A stretch of DNA of 64,000 bases from Kaistella flava (ex Peng et al. 2021) (GCF_015191005.1 NZ_CP040442.1:1302001-1366000), one strand, 5' to 3'; shown: positions 15,302 through 24,377, numbered from the stretch's first letter. The notes: generated by a model not told the origin, from the letters alone. Program-made: numbers and translations.

Positions 15302-16534
15302 TTATTTAATTTCCTTTATTTTTGTCTTTTTAGTTAATACCTTTTTAAGTAATTTCATATCATCTCCAATTTTTCGATCTTGAATTTTAGCATAATGTTG
15401 CGTCATTTGAACATTAGAGTGTCCTAACATTTTACTTACAGTTTCAAGGGGCACCCCATTATTTAGAGTGACTGTGGTTGCAAAAGTATGTCTGGCGGTA
15501 TGAAAACTGATATCAAAGTCCAATCCGCATAAAGTGGCAATCTCTTTTAAATACTCATTCATCTTTTGATTACTTAAAACAGGTAAAACCTTTTCATCAT
15601 TCACACACTTTCCGTTGGTCTTATAACGCTCTAAAATTTCGCTAGCAATTGGAAGAAGTGGAATACTTGCCTCAACCTTTGTTTTTGTTCTTTTGATCTT
15701 AATCCATTTCTCGTTATTTGCACTGATTGATATATTATCATGTGCTAACTTTTTAACGTCTGAATATGCCAATCCCGTAAAGCAGCAAAATAAAAATATA
15801 TCGCGAACGATGTTTAATCTTTCAGTACTGAATACTTTATTTTTTATACTCTCTAACTCGTCTTCTGTTAGAAAACGCACATCAGTAACAATAATTTTGG
15901 ATTTATAATTCGAAAAAGGATTCTTGACCATCCATTCATTATCTAAACAGATATTAATTATTTTCTGAAAATTCTTGACGTATTTTACGGCAGAATTATT
16001 TGCGCAATTGCGTACCGTTCTCAAAAAGAATTCATAATCTGAAACAAATGCAGGATTAATCTCTCGCACATCAATATCTGAAATATTATATTTCCACTTC
16101 ATAAATTGTTGAGTATGCCTTAGAGAAGTTTCATATCTTTCCCAAGTTCCATGAGCAAATCCTCTTCCTATAAGTTCTTTTATTTGATTATTATGATCTG
16201 TAAATGCTTCTACCAAAGTGACTGTTCGTTCATCAATACCCATAAATCGATTTCTCAAACTTTCAGCGGTGATCACTTTCCGATTATTTAAAAGGTAATT
16301 ATAAGATTCGAACATTTTTGTTCTCAGACTTTCTAGAAATGAATTAAAAGATTTTGCATGGGAAGAGCGCCCAGAGAATTGTCCTGAATTGGAATTCCAG
16401 TCAGTTGATTTGATCGTTTTCCCTGTGGAGAGTTCCTTTCTTTTTCCATCCACTGTAATTCGTAAATAAATGGCCGAAAAATTAGGATTACTTTTCGTTT
16501 TTTTGGCATAGAACAGTAAACTGTAAGTTTGCAT
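15302..16534 (-). CDS. Tyrosine recombinase/integrase (Bacteroidota conjugative-element type)
   Basis: 410 residues. An N-terminal Arm-DNA-binding domain (LLFYAKKTKSNPNFSAIYLR, then GKRKELSTGKTIKSTDWN) is followed by a SAM-like core-binding domain (about 100-205). The catalytic domain has the active-site Arg in FCCFTGLAYSDV context, FHTARHTFATTV (HxxR) and GHSNVQMTQHYAKI with the nucleophilic Tyr. It lies about 260 bp from the tRNA-Ser 3' end, suggesting it integrates the accessory region at that gene. Confidence 0.92.
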   Translation of the reverse strand: MQTYSLLFYAKKTKSNPNFSAIYLRITVDGKRKELSTGKTIKSTDWNSNSGQFSGRSSHAKSFNSFLESLRTKMFESYNYLLNNRKVITAESLRNRFMGIDERTVTLVEAFTDHNNQIKELIGRGFAHGTWERYETSLRHTQQFMKWKYNISDIDVREINPAFVSDYEFFLRTVRNCANNSAVKYVKNFQKIINICLDNEWMVKNPFSNYKSKIIVTDVRFLTEDELESIKNKVFSTERLNIVRDIFLFCCFTGLAYSDVKKLAHDNISISANNEKWIKIKRTKTKVEASIPLLPIASEILERYKTNGKCVNDEKVLPVLSNQKMNEYLKEIATLCGLDFDISFHTARHTFATTVTLNNGVPLETVSKMLGHSNVQMTQHYAKIQDRKIGDDMKLLKKVLTKKTKIKEIK

Positions 16535-16792
16535 AGGTAATAATTTAAAGGGGTTAATAAATTTATATCTGAACCTTTAAACCTACAAGATGTTCAATAG
16601 CATGTATAATTGATGAACAGGCTGTTTATGTTAAAATTCGGTGGGTACCTAATTATTATTTCTTAGTACTCACCACCCTACTCACCTTTCATTTGTATTA
16701 TAATGATGTATTTTGATACATCATAAAACACAAAAAAGCCTTTAAATACTACTATTTAAAGGCTTTTGATGTGTTCTAGTTTCGCAACCAGC
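16535..16792. other. Integrase-tRNA intergenic region with palindromes
   Basis: It contains GGTGGGTAC / GTACTCACC arms near 16640-16675, the hairpin TGATGTAT-TTTG-ATACATCA at 16704-16723, and the tRNA terminator. These could include recombinase arm or att sites. No gene is seen. Confidence 0.4.
16734..16767 (-). terminator. Terminator of tRNA-Ser
   Basis: A perfect 15-bp stem AAAAGCCTTTAAATA/TATTTAAAGGCTTTT with a 4-nt loop. Read on the minus strand it follows the tRNA by 25 bp and ends in a T run. Confidence 0.85.
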
Positions 16793-16876
16793 GGAGAACT
16801 AGGGATTCGAACCCCAGGACCTGTTACAGTCAACAGTTTTCAAGACTGCCGCAATCGACCACTCTGCCAGTTCTCC
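16793..16876 (-). tRNA. tRNA-Ser (UGA)
   Basis: 84 nt. The acceptor arms GGAGAAC/GTTCTCC pair, the T loop GGTTCGAATCC is canonical, the anticodon loop CTTGAAA gives anticodon UGA, and a long variable arm is present as expected for class II Ser tRNA. CCA is not encoded. The 3' end faces the integrase. Confidence 0.95.
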
Positions 16877-16906
16877 AATGAAATTGATTTCTCTTTTTCA
16901 GTGGTG

Positions 16907-16914
16907 CAAATATA
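16907..16914 (-). promoter_or_regulatory. tRNA-Ser promoter -7 (TATATTTG)
   Basis: On the minus strand TTTG (16934-16937) and TATATTTG (16907-16914) are 19 bp apart, matching the Bacteroidota -33/-7 arrangement, 30 bp upstream of the tRNA. Confidence 0.65.
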
Positions 16915-16985
16915 AAGACCTTTTTGATACTGACCAAATGTTTTTTGCAAAAATATCTTAAATCACTCATATTCAAAGTGAAAAA

Positions 16986-17351
16986 TTAATTTCTAACCAT
17001 TTGTAATCCGAGGTAAACAGCGGATAACCCCACCATCACACTCAATAAGATGTAAAATATCAATATCGGATAGTCACCACTTTGCCATAAAGAATAGCTT
17101 TCCGCAGAAAAAGTAGAGAAGGTGGTAAAGCCTCCGCAAAATCCGGAAATCAATAGATACTTCAGATAATTATCAACTTTGATGAAATAGGAAGTAATTA
17201 TTCCAATCAAAAAACAGCCGATGATATTCACCACAAATGTCCCCATAGGGAATGAATTAACATTCCATAACCTCTGGGTATAGTTGGAAACCAGAAAGCG
17301 TAAAACACTTCCTAATCCTCCTCCTATGAATATGTAAAATAAGTTCCTCAA
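16986..17351 (-). CDS. crcB: Fluoride exporter CrcB/Fluc
   Basis: 121 residues with four membrane helices. Family motifs are visible: GGGLGSVLRFLVS, FPMGTFVVNIIGCFLIG (conserved Asn) and GFCGGFTTFSTFSAES (TTFSTF channel motif). Fluc proteins assemble as antiparallel dimers forming a fluoride channel in the inner membrane. A single homodimeric-type gene is present. No fluoride riboswitch is evident upstream. Confidence 0.94.
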   Translation of the reverse strand: MRNLFYIFIGGGLGSVLRFLVSNYTQRLWNVNSFPMGTFVVNIIGCFLIGIITSYFIKVDNYLKYLLISGFCGGFTTFSTFSAESYSLWQSGDYPILIFYILLSVMVGLSAVYLGLQMVRN

Positions 17352-17455
17352 TGCTTTTTGGATATTAGGTAATAGGCTTTAGAATTTAAGTTAAATAAAA
17401 TCCACCTTAACTATTTTATATTTTACTGGTTCTTTCTACTTGGCTCTTTTATATT

Positions 17456-18397
17456 TTACACTAATTCGCCTAAATATTTCTCAGCATCCATTGCTGCCAT
17501 ACAACCACTTCCCGCAGCGGTAATCGCTTGTCTGTAATGACTATCTTGCACATCTCCTGCTGCGAAAACTCCTGGTAAATTCGTTTTGGTTGATCCTGGA
17601 ATTGTATTGATATATCCGTTCTCGTCTAAATTGATTTGACCTTTAAATACTTCAGTATTTGGCTTGTGACCAATCGCGATAAAAACTCCATGAACATCGA
17701 TTTTTGCCGTTTCCTGAGTTTGATTATTAATTACCACCGCTCTCTCTACTAATGAATTTTCACCTTCGATGCCAGTAAGTTCATGGTTGAATAATACTTC
17801 GATATTAGCTGTATTACTTACACGGTGAATCATCGCTTTTGAAGCACGGAAATGGTCTTTTCTCACCAACATGGTTACTTTGTTACACAATTTCGCCAGA
17901 TAAGTAGCTTCTTCTGCAGCCGTATCTCCCGCTCCTACTACAACAACATCTTTTCCTCGGTAGAAAAATCCGTCACATGTAGCACAAGCTGAAACTCCTC
18001 CGCCAGAATATTTTTTTTCGTCATCAAGTCCCAAATATTTTGCAGTTGCTCCGGTTGAGATAATCACTGATTTTGCCAAAATTTCTTTGTTTCCTGCCCA
18101 AAGTTTGTGAATTCCACCCACTTCTTTAGAGAACTCAGCTTTGGTGATCATTTCGTAATGAACTTTTGTTTCGAATCTTTCTGCTTGCTTTTGCAAATCC
18201 ATCATCATTTCCGGACCGGTAATTCCGTTCGGGTATCCAGGGAAATTATCGACTTCGGTCGTAGTGGTTAATTGTCCACCTGGTTCAAGACCTGTGTATA
18301 ATTCAGGTTTTAAGTCGGCTCTGGCCGCATAAATTGCAGCTGTAAAACCGGATGGCCCGGAACCTACGATCACGCAGTCTAAAATATTGTCTTCCAT
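17456..18397 (-). CDS. trxB: Thioredoxin reductase
   Basis: 313 residues. The FAD-binding GSGPSGFTAA is near residues 12-21, the redox-active CATC at 138-141, the NADPH-binding GAGDTAAEEA around 155, and the C-terminal FAD motif GVFAAGDVQD. It reduces thioredoxin with NADPH in the cytoplasm. Length and motifs match low-molecular-weight TrxB. Confidence 0.96.
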   Translation of the reverse strand: MEDNILDCVIVGSGPSGFTAAIYAARADLKPELYTGLEPGGQLTTTTEVDNFPGYPNGITGPEMMMDLQKQAERFETKVHYEMITKAEFSKEVGGIHKLWAGNKEILAKSVIISTGATAKYLGLDDEKKYSGGGVSACATCDGFFYRGKDVVVVGAGDTAAEEATYLAKLCNKVTMLVRKDHFRASKAMIHRVSNTANIEVLFNHELTGIEGENSLVERAVVINNQTQETAKIDVHGVFIAIGHKPNTEVFKGQINLDENGYINTIPGSTKTNLPGVFAAGDVQDSHYRQAITAAGSGCMAAMDAEKYLGELV

Positions 18398-18766
18398 TAT
18401 AAAAAATTAGATTTAAAATTGATTTTTAAAGTTTTCAAAAATCGTGATTTATTTCGGGTTATCGAATTATTTGGCGATGAATTTTGTCAATGACTGAAAA
18501 TGGAGTGACGCATTGTAATAAAAGTTGGAATATATATTCTACAATAAAGTATTAATCTCTCTTAGATTTTGGAGATTGCGCAGATTTTCTATTATTCAAA
18601 ATAACAGAAGATTAGTTTTTTGCAAAATATTTGAAAGAAAACCCCAACCGCGACCCGGCCTGAATGGAGCTCTTTTTGTGGAACGAAGTGAAGCAAAAAA
18701 GCGGGAATGGAGGACGGAAATTGTCGCCCAAAAAAGAAAAATAAATACCCTCCAAAAGACAGGTTT
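18398..18766. other. Intergenic with a dispersed repeat
   Basis: The trxB 5' region is AT-rich. The rest is dominated by the GC-rich repeat described at 18640. The open frames across it are not supported as genes. Confidence 0.4.
18640..18735. repeat. REP-like dispersed element
   Basis: A GC-richer island (GCGACCCGGCCTGAATGGAG, TTTTTGTGGAACGAAGTGAA, GCGGGAATGGAGGACGGAAA). This format, a short GC-rich head, a TTTTTGTGG...GCAAAAAA loop and a GCGG tail, is typical of non-coding repeats in Chryseobacterium-like genomes. A related copy is at 34205. Confidence 0.5.
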
Positions 18767-19804
18767 TTATAGTTTCACTTTGTATTGGTCGATGTGTAAA
18801 ATTTTGTAAACCATTTCTTTCAGAAGTTCGCTGTCGGTCATATTGATGGCGCCTAACCCTTTGCTTTTGAGGTCGATTTCCCGTAAAATGGAAATGGCTC
18901 GCGTACAATTTTTGAGGTTATAAAACCGTGCAGCTTCGGCAAAATCTTTTAAGAAATAAGGATTAATCCCCATCGTTGAAGCTTGATTTTGTGGCGACTG
19001 TCCGGCCATGGTATGGAAGATAATCAGGTTGGAAAAGAAGTTGTACAAATTCCCGGTTGTCATCACAAATGGGTTTGCTTTTGGCGATTTTCCGATAAAG
19101 TGTGCGATTTTGAAAGCGTTGATTTCGTCCTTTTTTCCGAGTGCTTTGATGAGTTCGAAAACGTTGAAATCTTTACTGATTCCGATATTGGTTTCAATGA
19201 TTTTTTCATCCAGAACTTCGCCGTCTTTCAGAATCATTTTGAGTTTCAACAACTCATTTGAAATCCTTGATAAGTCCGTTCCTAAATACTCTGCAAGCAA
19301 TGTTGGGATATTAGGTTTGGCTTGAATTTTTAAAGTTCTGATCTCGTTTTCAATCCATTTTGGCACATTGTAATCCTTCACTTTCTCACTCAAAAAAATC
19401 ATTTTTTTGGTGGTCAGAATTTTGGTAAAAGCTTTCCTCGCATCGACTTTTTTGTATTTGTAAGCGATGATTAAAATCGTGGATTCTACAGGATTTTCTG
19501 CGTAGAGTTTTAAGGCGGTACTTTCAGGTTCGGTAAGCGTAATATCCTGTGCTTCTTTCACTATGATTACTTGCTTGTCGCCCATCATCGGGAATTGTCG
19601 TGCTAATGAAAGCACTTCTGAAAACGTGGTGTCTTTTCCGTAAACAACGGTTTGATTAAATGCCTTTTCATCTTCCTCCAAAACATCGTTTTCAAAGGAC
19701 TTCAAAGCAACATCCATAAAAAAGGGTTCTTCGCCGTGGAAAAAATAAATCGGCAAAAGCTCTTTATTTTTAATATTTTTGAGGATTAAATCTAATTCTT
19801 TCAT
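18767..19804 (-). CDS. holA: DNA polymerase III delta subunit
   Basis: 345 residues with the delta-subunit arrangement: PIYFFHGEEPFFMDVALK near 17-35 (degenerate Walker-like clamp-loader region), DKQVIIVKEAQD near 75, KMIFLSEKVKDYNVPKWI and a C-terminal collar domain (LKNCTRAISILREIDLKSKG). It loads the sliding clamp with the gamma/tau complex. Its ATG is only 2 bp from the divergent gene at 19807. Confidence 0.9.
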   Translation of the reverse strand: MKELDLILKNIKNKELLPIYFFHGEEPFFMDVALKSFENDVLEEDEKAFNQTVVYGKDTTFSEVLSLARQFPMMGDKQVIIVKEAQDITLTEPESTALKLYAENPVESTILIIAYKYKKVDARKAFTKILTTKKMIFLSEKVKDYNVPKWIENEIRTLKIQAKPNIPTLLAEYLGTDLSRISNELLKLKMILKDGEVLDEKIIETNIGISKDFNVFELIKALGKKDEINAFKIAHFIGKSPKANPFVMTTGNLYNFFSNLIIFHTMAGQSPQNQASTMGINPYFLKDFAEAARFYNLKNCTRAISILREIDLKSKGLGAINMTDSELLKEMVYKILHIDQYKVKL

Positions 19805-19806
19805 AA

Positions 19807-20241
19807 ATGGAACTTCCGAAACTGAATTTTAATGAGGATTTTGACTTTCAAATCAAGAGAGACAAAGATAAGTTTTTTATTTATGATTTGGTTCGCAAGT
19901 CGTGGTTGCTGCTCACGCCCGAAGAATGGGTGCGACAACATTGGGTGCATTATTTTCACCTGACTAAAGGTCGGAATCTATCTTCTTTAATTCTAGAAAA
20001 AAAGTTGGTTTTAAACGGAACTACGAAGAGAATTGACTTGCTTGTCACCGAAAAAACAGTTGCTAAAATTCTGATCGAATGTAAAGCTCCTGAAATTAAA
20101 CTTACTGAAAAAACCTTTGAACAAGCCGCAAGATATAATTCAGTTTTAGATGCGGAGGAAATTATCCTGAGTAATGGTTTGCAGCATATTTACGCGAAGT
20201 TTATTGATGGAAAATATGAGTTTTATAAAGGTGAATTTTAA
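19807..20241 (+). CDS. Type I restriction R-subunit N-terminal-like domain protein (HSDR_N_2)
   Basis: A 144-residue stand-alone PD-(D/E)xK-like protein. KRIDLLV (Asp), KILIECKAPE (E-x-K), then FEQAARYNSVLDAEEIILSNG match the HSDR_N_2 nuclease fold without any helicase domain. It is widely found next to holA in flavobacteria, so it is probably not a restriction enzyme. DNA binding or repair is a guess. It starts 2 bp from the holA start on the opposite strand. Confidence 0.8.
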   Translation: MELPKLNFNEDFDFQIKRDKDKFFIYDLVRKSWLLLTPEEWVRQHWVHYFHLTKGRNLSSLILEKKLVLNGTTKRIDLLVTEKTVAKILIECKAPEIKLTEKTFEQAARYNSVLDAEEIILSNGLQHIYAKFIDGKYEFYKGEF

Positions 20242-20328
20242 TCGATATTTCTATTTTATTCTGCAATAACAATCTTTATAGATTATTCTTTTCATCATCA
20301 ACTTTTTGCATTTTGACATTTTGAAGCT

Positions 20329-20336
20329 TAGTTTTG
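20329..20336 (+). promoter_or_regulatory. TAnnTTTG promoter (TAGTTTTG) abutting the antiporter start
   Basis: The -7 motif ends only 4 nt before the ATG at 20341, so transcription would begin at or near the start codon and the mRNA would be leaderless. Confidence 0.55.
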
Positions 20337-20340
20337 CACC

Positions 20341-21654
20341 ATGACTAAAACGAACGGCTCCTTTACTTCCATAATTCCCTTATTGATCTTTGTATTTGTT
20401 TTTTTGGGAGCAGGTATTTACAATCAGGATTTTTACGCTTTGCCCTCTCCTGTCGCAGCTTTAATTGGAATTGTTTTCGCATTTATTTTACTCAAAGGCA
20501 AAGTGAACAAGAAAATAGATACTTTTCTAAAAGGATGTGGCGATGGTAAAATATTGACCATGTGCATCATTTATCTTTTGGCCGGCGCTTTTGCCACCGT
20601 TTCAAAAGCCACCGGAAGTGTGGATACCATTGTCAATTTAGGTTTAAATTATATTTCGGCAGCCTATTTTCCAGTTGGGATTTTTGTGATTGCTTCCTTT
20701 CTCTCTTTCGCTTCTGGAACGTCGGTGGGTTCTATTGTTACCTTAGGACCGATTGTTATTGAACTGGCAGAAAAAAGCGGTTCGCCACTTGGACTAATTG
20801 GTGCAGCTTTGCTTTCGGGAGCGATTTTTGGAGATAATCTTTCCGTAATTTCCGATACGACGATCGCAGCCACTCAAAGTTTGGGTTGTGCCATGAAAGA
20901 TAAATTTAGAGTCAATTTTAAACTCGCTTTACCGGCAGCTATAATTGCCATTATTATTTTAGTCGCTATCGGATTTAATCAGGAAACAACGTCCGTTATC
21001 ATGGAACAAAAGAATTTTAATTTCATGCTGATCCTTCCCTATTTATTAGTTATTACACTTTCTATCATCGGTATTAATGTTTTTGTAGTCCTCTTTTCAG
21101 GATTGCTTTTCGCCGGACTTTTAGGAATGGGTTATGGAACTTTTGGGGTAATGGATTTTGCAAAAAATACTTATGAAGGTTTTACAAGTATGACCGAAAT
21201 CTTTCTACTTTCCCTTCTCACAGGTGGTTTAGCAGCCTTGGTTGAAAAAGCGGGCGGAATTAATTTCCTCTTAAGAAATATCAACAAAATTATCAATTCA
21301 CAGAAAACTGCTTTATTGGGAATTGGCGGTTTAGTAAGTGTCGCTAATTTCTGTGTGGCCAACAATACGATCGCTATTTTAATTTCTGGAAAAGTCTCGA
21401 AAGAAATTACGGATAAGTACGATTTAAAACCTCAAGAAAGCGCTTCTGTACTTGATATATTTGCCTGTTATGTACAAGGTATTATTCCATATGGTGCACA
21501 GATTTTGCTTCTGATTTCTTTGAGTAATTTTAAAATGAGCTATACTGATTTGGTATTGAATTCCTTTTATTTGCATCTTCTTTTGGTGATTACTTTGGGT
21601 TCAATTATATTTAGAAATACGAAAAAATTCACTCTTAATAAGTCAACAATTTAA
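20341..21654 (+). CDS. NhaC-family Na+/H+ antiporter-like transporter
   Basis: 437 residues with about 11-12 membrane helices. The characteristic FLSFASGTSVGSIVTLGPIV, the GAIFGDNLSVISDTTIAA motif (conserved Asp pair) and SVANFCVANNTIAILISG are those of the Na_H_antiport NhaC/YuiF-like family. It should exchange Na+ or an amino acid/amine for protons at the inner membrane; the exact substrate cannot be fixed. The HAD gene follows 11 bp downstream. Confidence 0.85.
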   Translation: MTKTNGSFTSIIPLLIFVFVFLGAGIYNQDFYALPSPVAALIGIVFAFILLKGKVNKKIDTFLKGCGDGKILTMCIIYLLAGAFATVSKATGSVDTIVNLGLNYISAAYFPVGIFVIASFLSFASGTSVGSIVTLGPIVIELAEKSGSPLGLIGAALLSGAIFGDNLSVISDTTIAATQSLGCAMKDKFRVNFKLALPAAIIAIIILVAIGFNQETTSVIMEQKNFNFMLILPYLLVITLSIIGINVFVVLFSGLLFAGLLGMGYGTFGVMDFAKNTYEGFTSMTEIFLLSLLTGGLAALVEKAGGINFLLRNINKIINSQKTALLGIGGLVSVANFCVANNTIAILISGKVSKEITDKYDLKPQESASVLDIFACYVQGIIPYGAQILLLISLSNFKMSYTDLVLNSFYLHLLLVITLGSIIFRNTKKFTLNKSTI

Positions 21655-21665
21655 ACGATAATTAA

Positions 21666-22277
21666 ATGAAGATTAAAAATATTATTTTCGATTTCGGTGG
21701 CGTGGTGATGGATTGGGATCCCCGTTATTTTTTCAAGGATCATTTTAAGGATGATGAAAAGATGGAACATTTCCTAAAAAACATCGTTACCGATGAATGG
21801 AATGCAGAACAAGATCGCGGAAGAACTTTAGCAGAGGGAACAGAAATTCAGGTGGCAAAACATCCGGAATGGGAAAAGGAAATCCGCGCTTATTACGATA
21901 ATTGGACGACAATGTTAAAGTCAGATATTCCTCATAACGTAGCGGTTTTGCGAAAACTGGAACATTCGAAACATGACCTTTTCGGCTTAACAAACTGGTC
22001 GGCAGAAACTTTTCCTTATGCTTTTGAAAACTACGATTTCTTTAAAATATTTAATGATAAAATTGTGGTTTCGGGTACAGAAAAATTGATTAAACCCGAT
22101 CCAACCATTTGGCAAGTTTTACTTGACCGTTATAAAATTAAAGCTGAAGAATCTGTTTTCATTGATGATAACGCCAAGAATATTGAAGTCGCTAAAAGTT
22201 TAGGATTTATCTGTGTTCACATCAAACAGCATACAGATTTAGATAAGGAATTAAGACAATTGGGAGTAAGCTTTTAA
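21666..22277 (+). CDS. HAD-superfamily IA hydrolase
   Basis: 203 residues. Motif I FDFGGVVMDWD (in place of DxDG, as in YihX/haloacid-dehalogenase-like enzymes), motif II GLTNWS, Lys in EKLIKPDPTIW and motif III VFIDDNAKNIEVA are all present. It is probably a phosphatase acting on a small sugar phosphate or related compound. It appears co-transcribed with the antiporter. Confidence 0.88.
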   Translation: MKIKNIIFDFGGVVMDWDPRYFFKDHFKDDEKMEHFLKNIVTDEWNAEQDRGRTLAEGTEIQVAKHPEWEKEIRAYYDNWTTMLKSDIPHNVAVLRKLEHSKHDLFGLTNWSAETFPYAFENYDFFKIFNDKIVVSGTEKLIKPDPTIWQVLLDRYKIKAEESVFIDDNAKNIEVAKSLGFICVHIKQHTDLDKELRQLGVSF

Positions 22278-22554
22278 CCATAAATCGAAGATTCACTGAC
22301 GCATAAATGTTCAACTTTGTGTTCTAGATATTTTTAAAGTGAGAACTAAATCTTATGTGACTCATCTGTTTTATTAAAACTGAAACAGGCTCTATATTTC
22401 ACGCAAAGACGCAAAGTTTTTTAATTCCTTGAAAATATTTAAAGGCGCAAAGTTCGTCTCAGACAAATTGGAAATGTTTAAGAAACTCCTATTATATGAA
22501 CTTAATAAACCCAATAAGTTCCATCTCTAAAAAAACTTTTGTGACTTTTGTGGT
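22278..22554. repeat. GCAAAGACGCAAAG-type intergenic repeat
   Basis: The whole gap consists of a degenerate element. ACGCAAAGACGCAAAG is at 22400-22416, GGCGCAAAG follows, and the far end GTGACTTTTGTGGTTT runs into the cupin stop. It belongs to the same family as copies at 32580 and 61406. No gene is present. Confidence 0.5.
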
Positions 22555-22917
22555 TTAAAGTTCTTGCCGATTTACCAAATCCATAGAAAATGCAGGCAAG
22601 CAAATTGCTAAATAATCGCAAGGATTTTCAAACGGATTACTATACCGAACGCGCGCTCCTTTTTCGATAATGATACTTTGTCCGGTTTCTAGAACGACGA
22701 TTTCACCGTCAATTTCAAATTGTTTTTTTCCTTTAATAATATAAGTGAATTCATCAAATTCAGGAGTTTGAAAAGGTTCGCTCCAGTTTGGTGGTGCCAC
22801 CATGTGTGCAATTGAAATATTTGGATGTCCGGTCGAGTTCCCCCAGATTTCTTCAATGAGTTTTCCGTCAGTTGTCGGAACGATAAAAGGTGATTTTTGA
22901 ATTTTATATTTTGACAT
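22555..22917 (-). CDS. Cupin-domain protein
   Basis: 120 residues forming a single small beta-barrel. SEPFQTPEFDEFTYIIKGKKQFEIDGEIVVLE with a following ARVRYSNPFENPC shows the two cupin motifs, but with Glu/Gln in place of most metal-binding His. It is a cytoplasmic protein of unknown substrate; the altered ligands suggest sugar/ligand binding rather than typical dioxygenase chemistry. Confidence 0.75.
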   Translation of the reverse strand: MSKYKIQKSPFIVPTTDGKLIEEIWGNSTGHPNISIAHMVAPPNWSEPFQTPEFDEFTYIIKGKKQFEIDGEIVVLETGQSIIIEKGARVRYSNPFENPCDYLAICLPAFSMDLVNRQEL

Positions 22918-23133
22918 GTTTCATTTTTAAGAGGTTTAAAATTACAAATTAAATTTTTGGCTAAATTCATTTTCGGTCAATAAATTTAAGTAAAGCTGTT
23001 TTTAAAATTTAACTTTTTACCAAATAAAAACATTTTCTTTCTCATTATTAAAAAAATCAATCGAAATCATTCTATATTTTTCTCTTATTTAAGCAATTTT
23101 GTATGTATTTTTAACCTAAATAAAACTACAAAT

Positions 23134-23877
23134 ATGATACATTCACTATTATTAGCAGGCTTATTTATGGCCTCAGGAACTGTTTTTAGTCAGAATCTTA
23201 AAAAGGTTTCTTATAAAGACGGCGCTCAAAAACTTAACGGATTGGTCACTTCCAATGCCGAAAAAAAGCTTCCGGGAGTTTTAATTTTACCAGCGTGGAT
23301 GGGAATTGATGACGAAGCAAAAGCCGCCGCGCTCGGACTGGAAAAACAAGGTTACATTGCTTTTATCGCAGATATTTATGGGGAAGGAAATATTCCAACC
23401 GATTATGCTTCTGCCGGAAAAACGGCAGGTTATTACAAACAAAACTTTGAGTCTTATCAAAAACGAATTTCCTTAGCTTTAGATGAATTGAAAAAGAGCG
23501 GTGCAAATCCGGCTAAAATTGCAATTATCGGCTATTGCTTTGGAGGAAGCGGCGCCTTGGAAGCAGCCAGAGCAAATATGCCGGTTGTTGGAGTCGTCTC
23601 GATTCATGGTGGTTTAGGAAAAGATAAAGCGAGAGAAAACGGACCGCTTTCTGCAAAAATTTTAGTAGAACATCCAGCAGATGATGAAAGTGTTACTGCG
23701 GAGGATTACAGTAATTTGGTTAAGGAAATGAATGCCGGAAATGCAGATTGGCAGATTATCACGTATTCACATTCAAAACATACTTTTACGAATCCTAAGT
23801 CACCTGATTATAACGCGCTAATGGCGAAGAGAGCTTGGGATCATACCTTAATGTTTTTGAAAGAGATTTTGAAATAA
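23134..23877 (+). CDS. Secreted dienelactone hydrolase-family protein
   Basis: 247 residues with a signal peptide (MIHSLLLAGLFMASGTVFSQ). The alpha/beta hydrolase core has GYCFGGSGALE (nucleophile Cys), an Asp around AKILVEHPADDESV, and the catalytic His in SHSKHTF. Dienelactone hydrolases use a Cys-Asp-His triad. Here a periplasmic location is expected. The physiological substrate is unknown. It is followed by a terminator. Confidence 0.88.
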   Translation: MIHSLLLAGLFMASGTVFSQNLKKVSYKDGAQKLNGLVTSNAEKKLPGVLILPAWMGIDDEAKAAALGLEKQGYIAFIADIYGEGNIPTDYASAGKTAGYYKQNFESYQKRISLALDELKKSGANPAKIAIIGYCFGGSGALEAARANMPVVGVVSIHGGLGKDKARENGPLSAKILVEHPADDESVTAEDYSNLVKEMNAGNADWQIITYSHSKHTFTNPKSPDYNALMAKRAWDHTLMFLKEILK

Positions 23878-23937
23878 TATTTTTTGATGACACTTCGATA
23901 ATCTCAGCATCACAGTGTTATATTAAATGCTTGGTTA

Positions 23938-23971
23938 AAAAAATCCTTTTCAGTTTTGAAAAGGATTTTTT
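23938..23971 (+). terminator. Rho-independent terminator
   Basis: AAATCCTTTTC / GAAAAGGATTTTTT stem-loop with a T run, about 60 bp after the dienelactone hydrolase-type gene. Confidence 0.8.
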
Positions 23972-24103
23972 GATTTGTAGGAGAATCAATAATGGTCTTG
24001 TGTCATGAAAAATTCATAGTGCTGTTATTTCTCTTATTCTTTTCTATTGAAACAAAATAATTACACCTCAAGGACTGGAAACTTCGGCTAAAAATTTAAA
24101 GAT

Positions 24104-24180
24104 GCTTCGACAAGCTCAGCATGACATCTCTATTATGAATCATTTAATTTAGGTAATGTCAGGTTGAGCTTGTCGAAACC
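24104..24180. repeat. CTTCGACAAGCTCAGC inverted repeat element
   Basis: GCTTCGACAAGCTCAGCATGACAT is matched in inverse orientation by ATGTCAGGTTGAGCTTGTCGAAACC about 30 bp later. This is a well-known dispersed repeat of many Bacteroidota and other genomes. A degenerate half-copy is at 23887. Confidence 0.75.
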
Positions 24181-24321
24181 TTTTTTTGAAAATTAGACGC
24201 GAGTTAATTAACCACTTCTTAATTTGTCCTTTCATTAATTCTGACATGTCGTAGATTTTGCTGATTAAATATGATGAAGTATTAAATCTGCTGAATCTGT
24301 AAAATCTGCGAGCGCATTTTA

Positions 24322-24353
24322 GAAAAAAAAACCTTTTCAGAAAACTGAAAAGG
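24322..24353 (-). terminator. Terminator of scoB
   Basis: On the minus strand CCTTTTCAG/CTGAAAAGG with a 4-nt loop is followed by an eight-T run, 25 bp after the scoB stop. Confidence 0.8.
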
Positions 24354-24377
24354 ATTTAATATAAAGACTGAATTTGG

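Larger units (their letters stand above)
23878..24377. other. Intergenic region with terminators and a dispersed repeat
   Basis: It contains the terminator of the upstream hydrolase, the CTTCGACAAGCTCAG inverted repeat and the scoB terminator. The rest is AT-rich with no coding signal. Confidence 0.5.

Noticed and set aside
16640..16723. CRISPR-like alternation of short repeats near the tRNA
   Set aside because: Only isolated hairpins; no regular spacers or repeats of array length, and no cas genes.
18525..18809. Open frame of about 94 codons across the trxB-holA gap
   Set aside because: It overlaps a GC-rich dispersed repeat and has no coding character; treated as repeat shadow.
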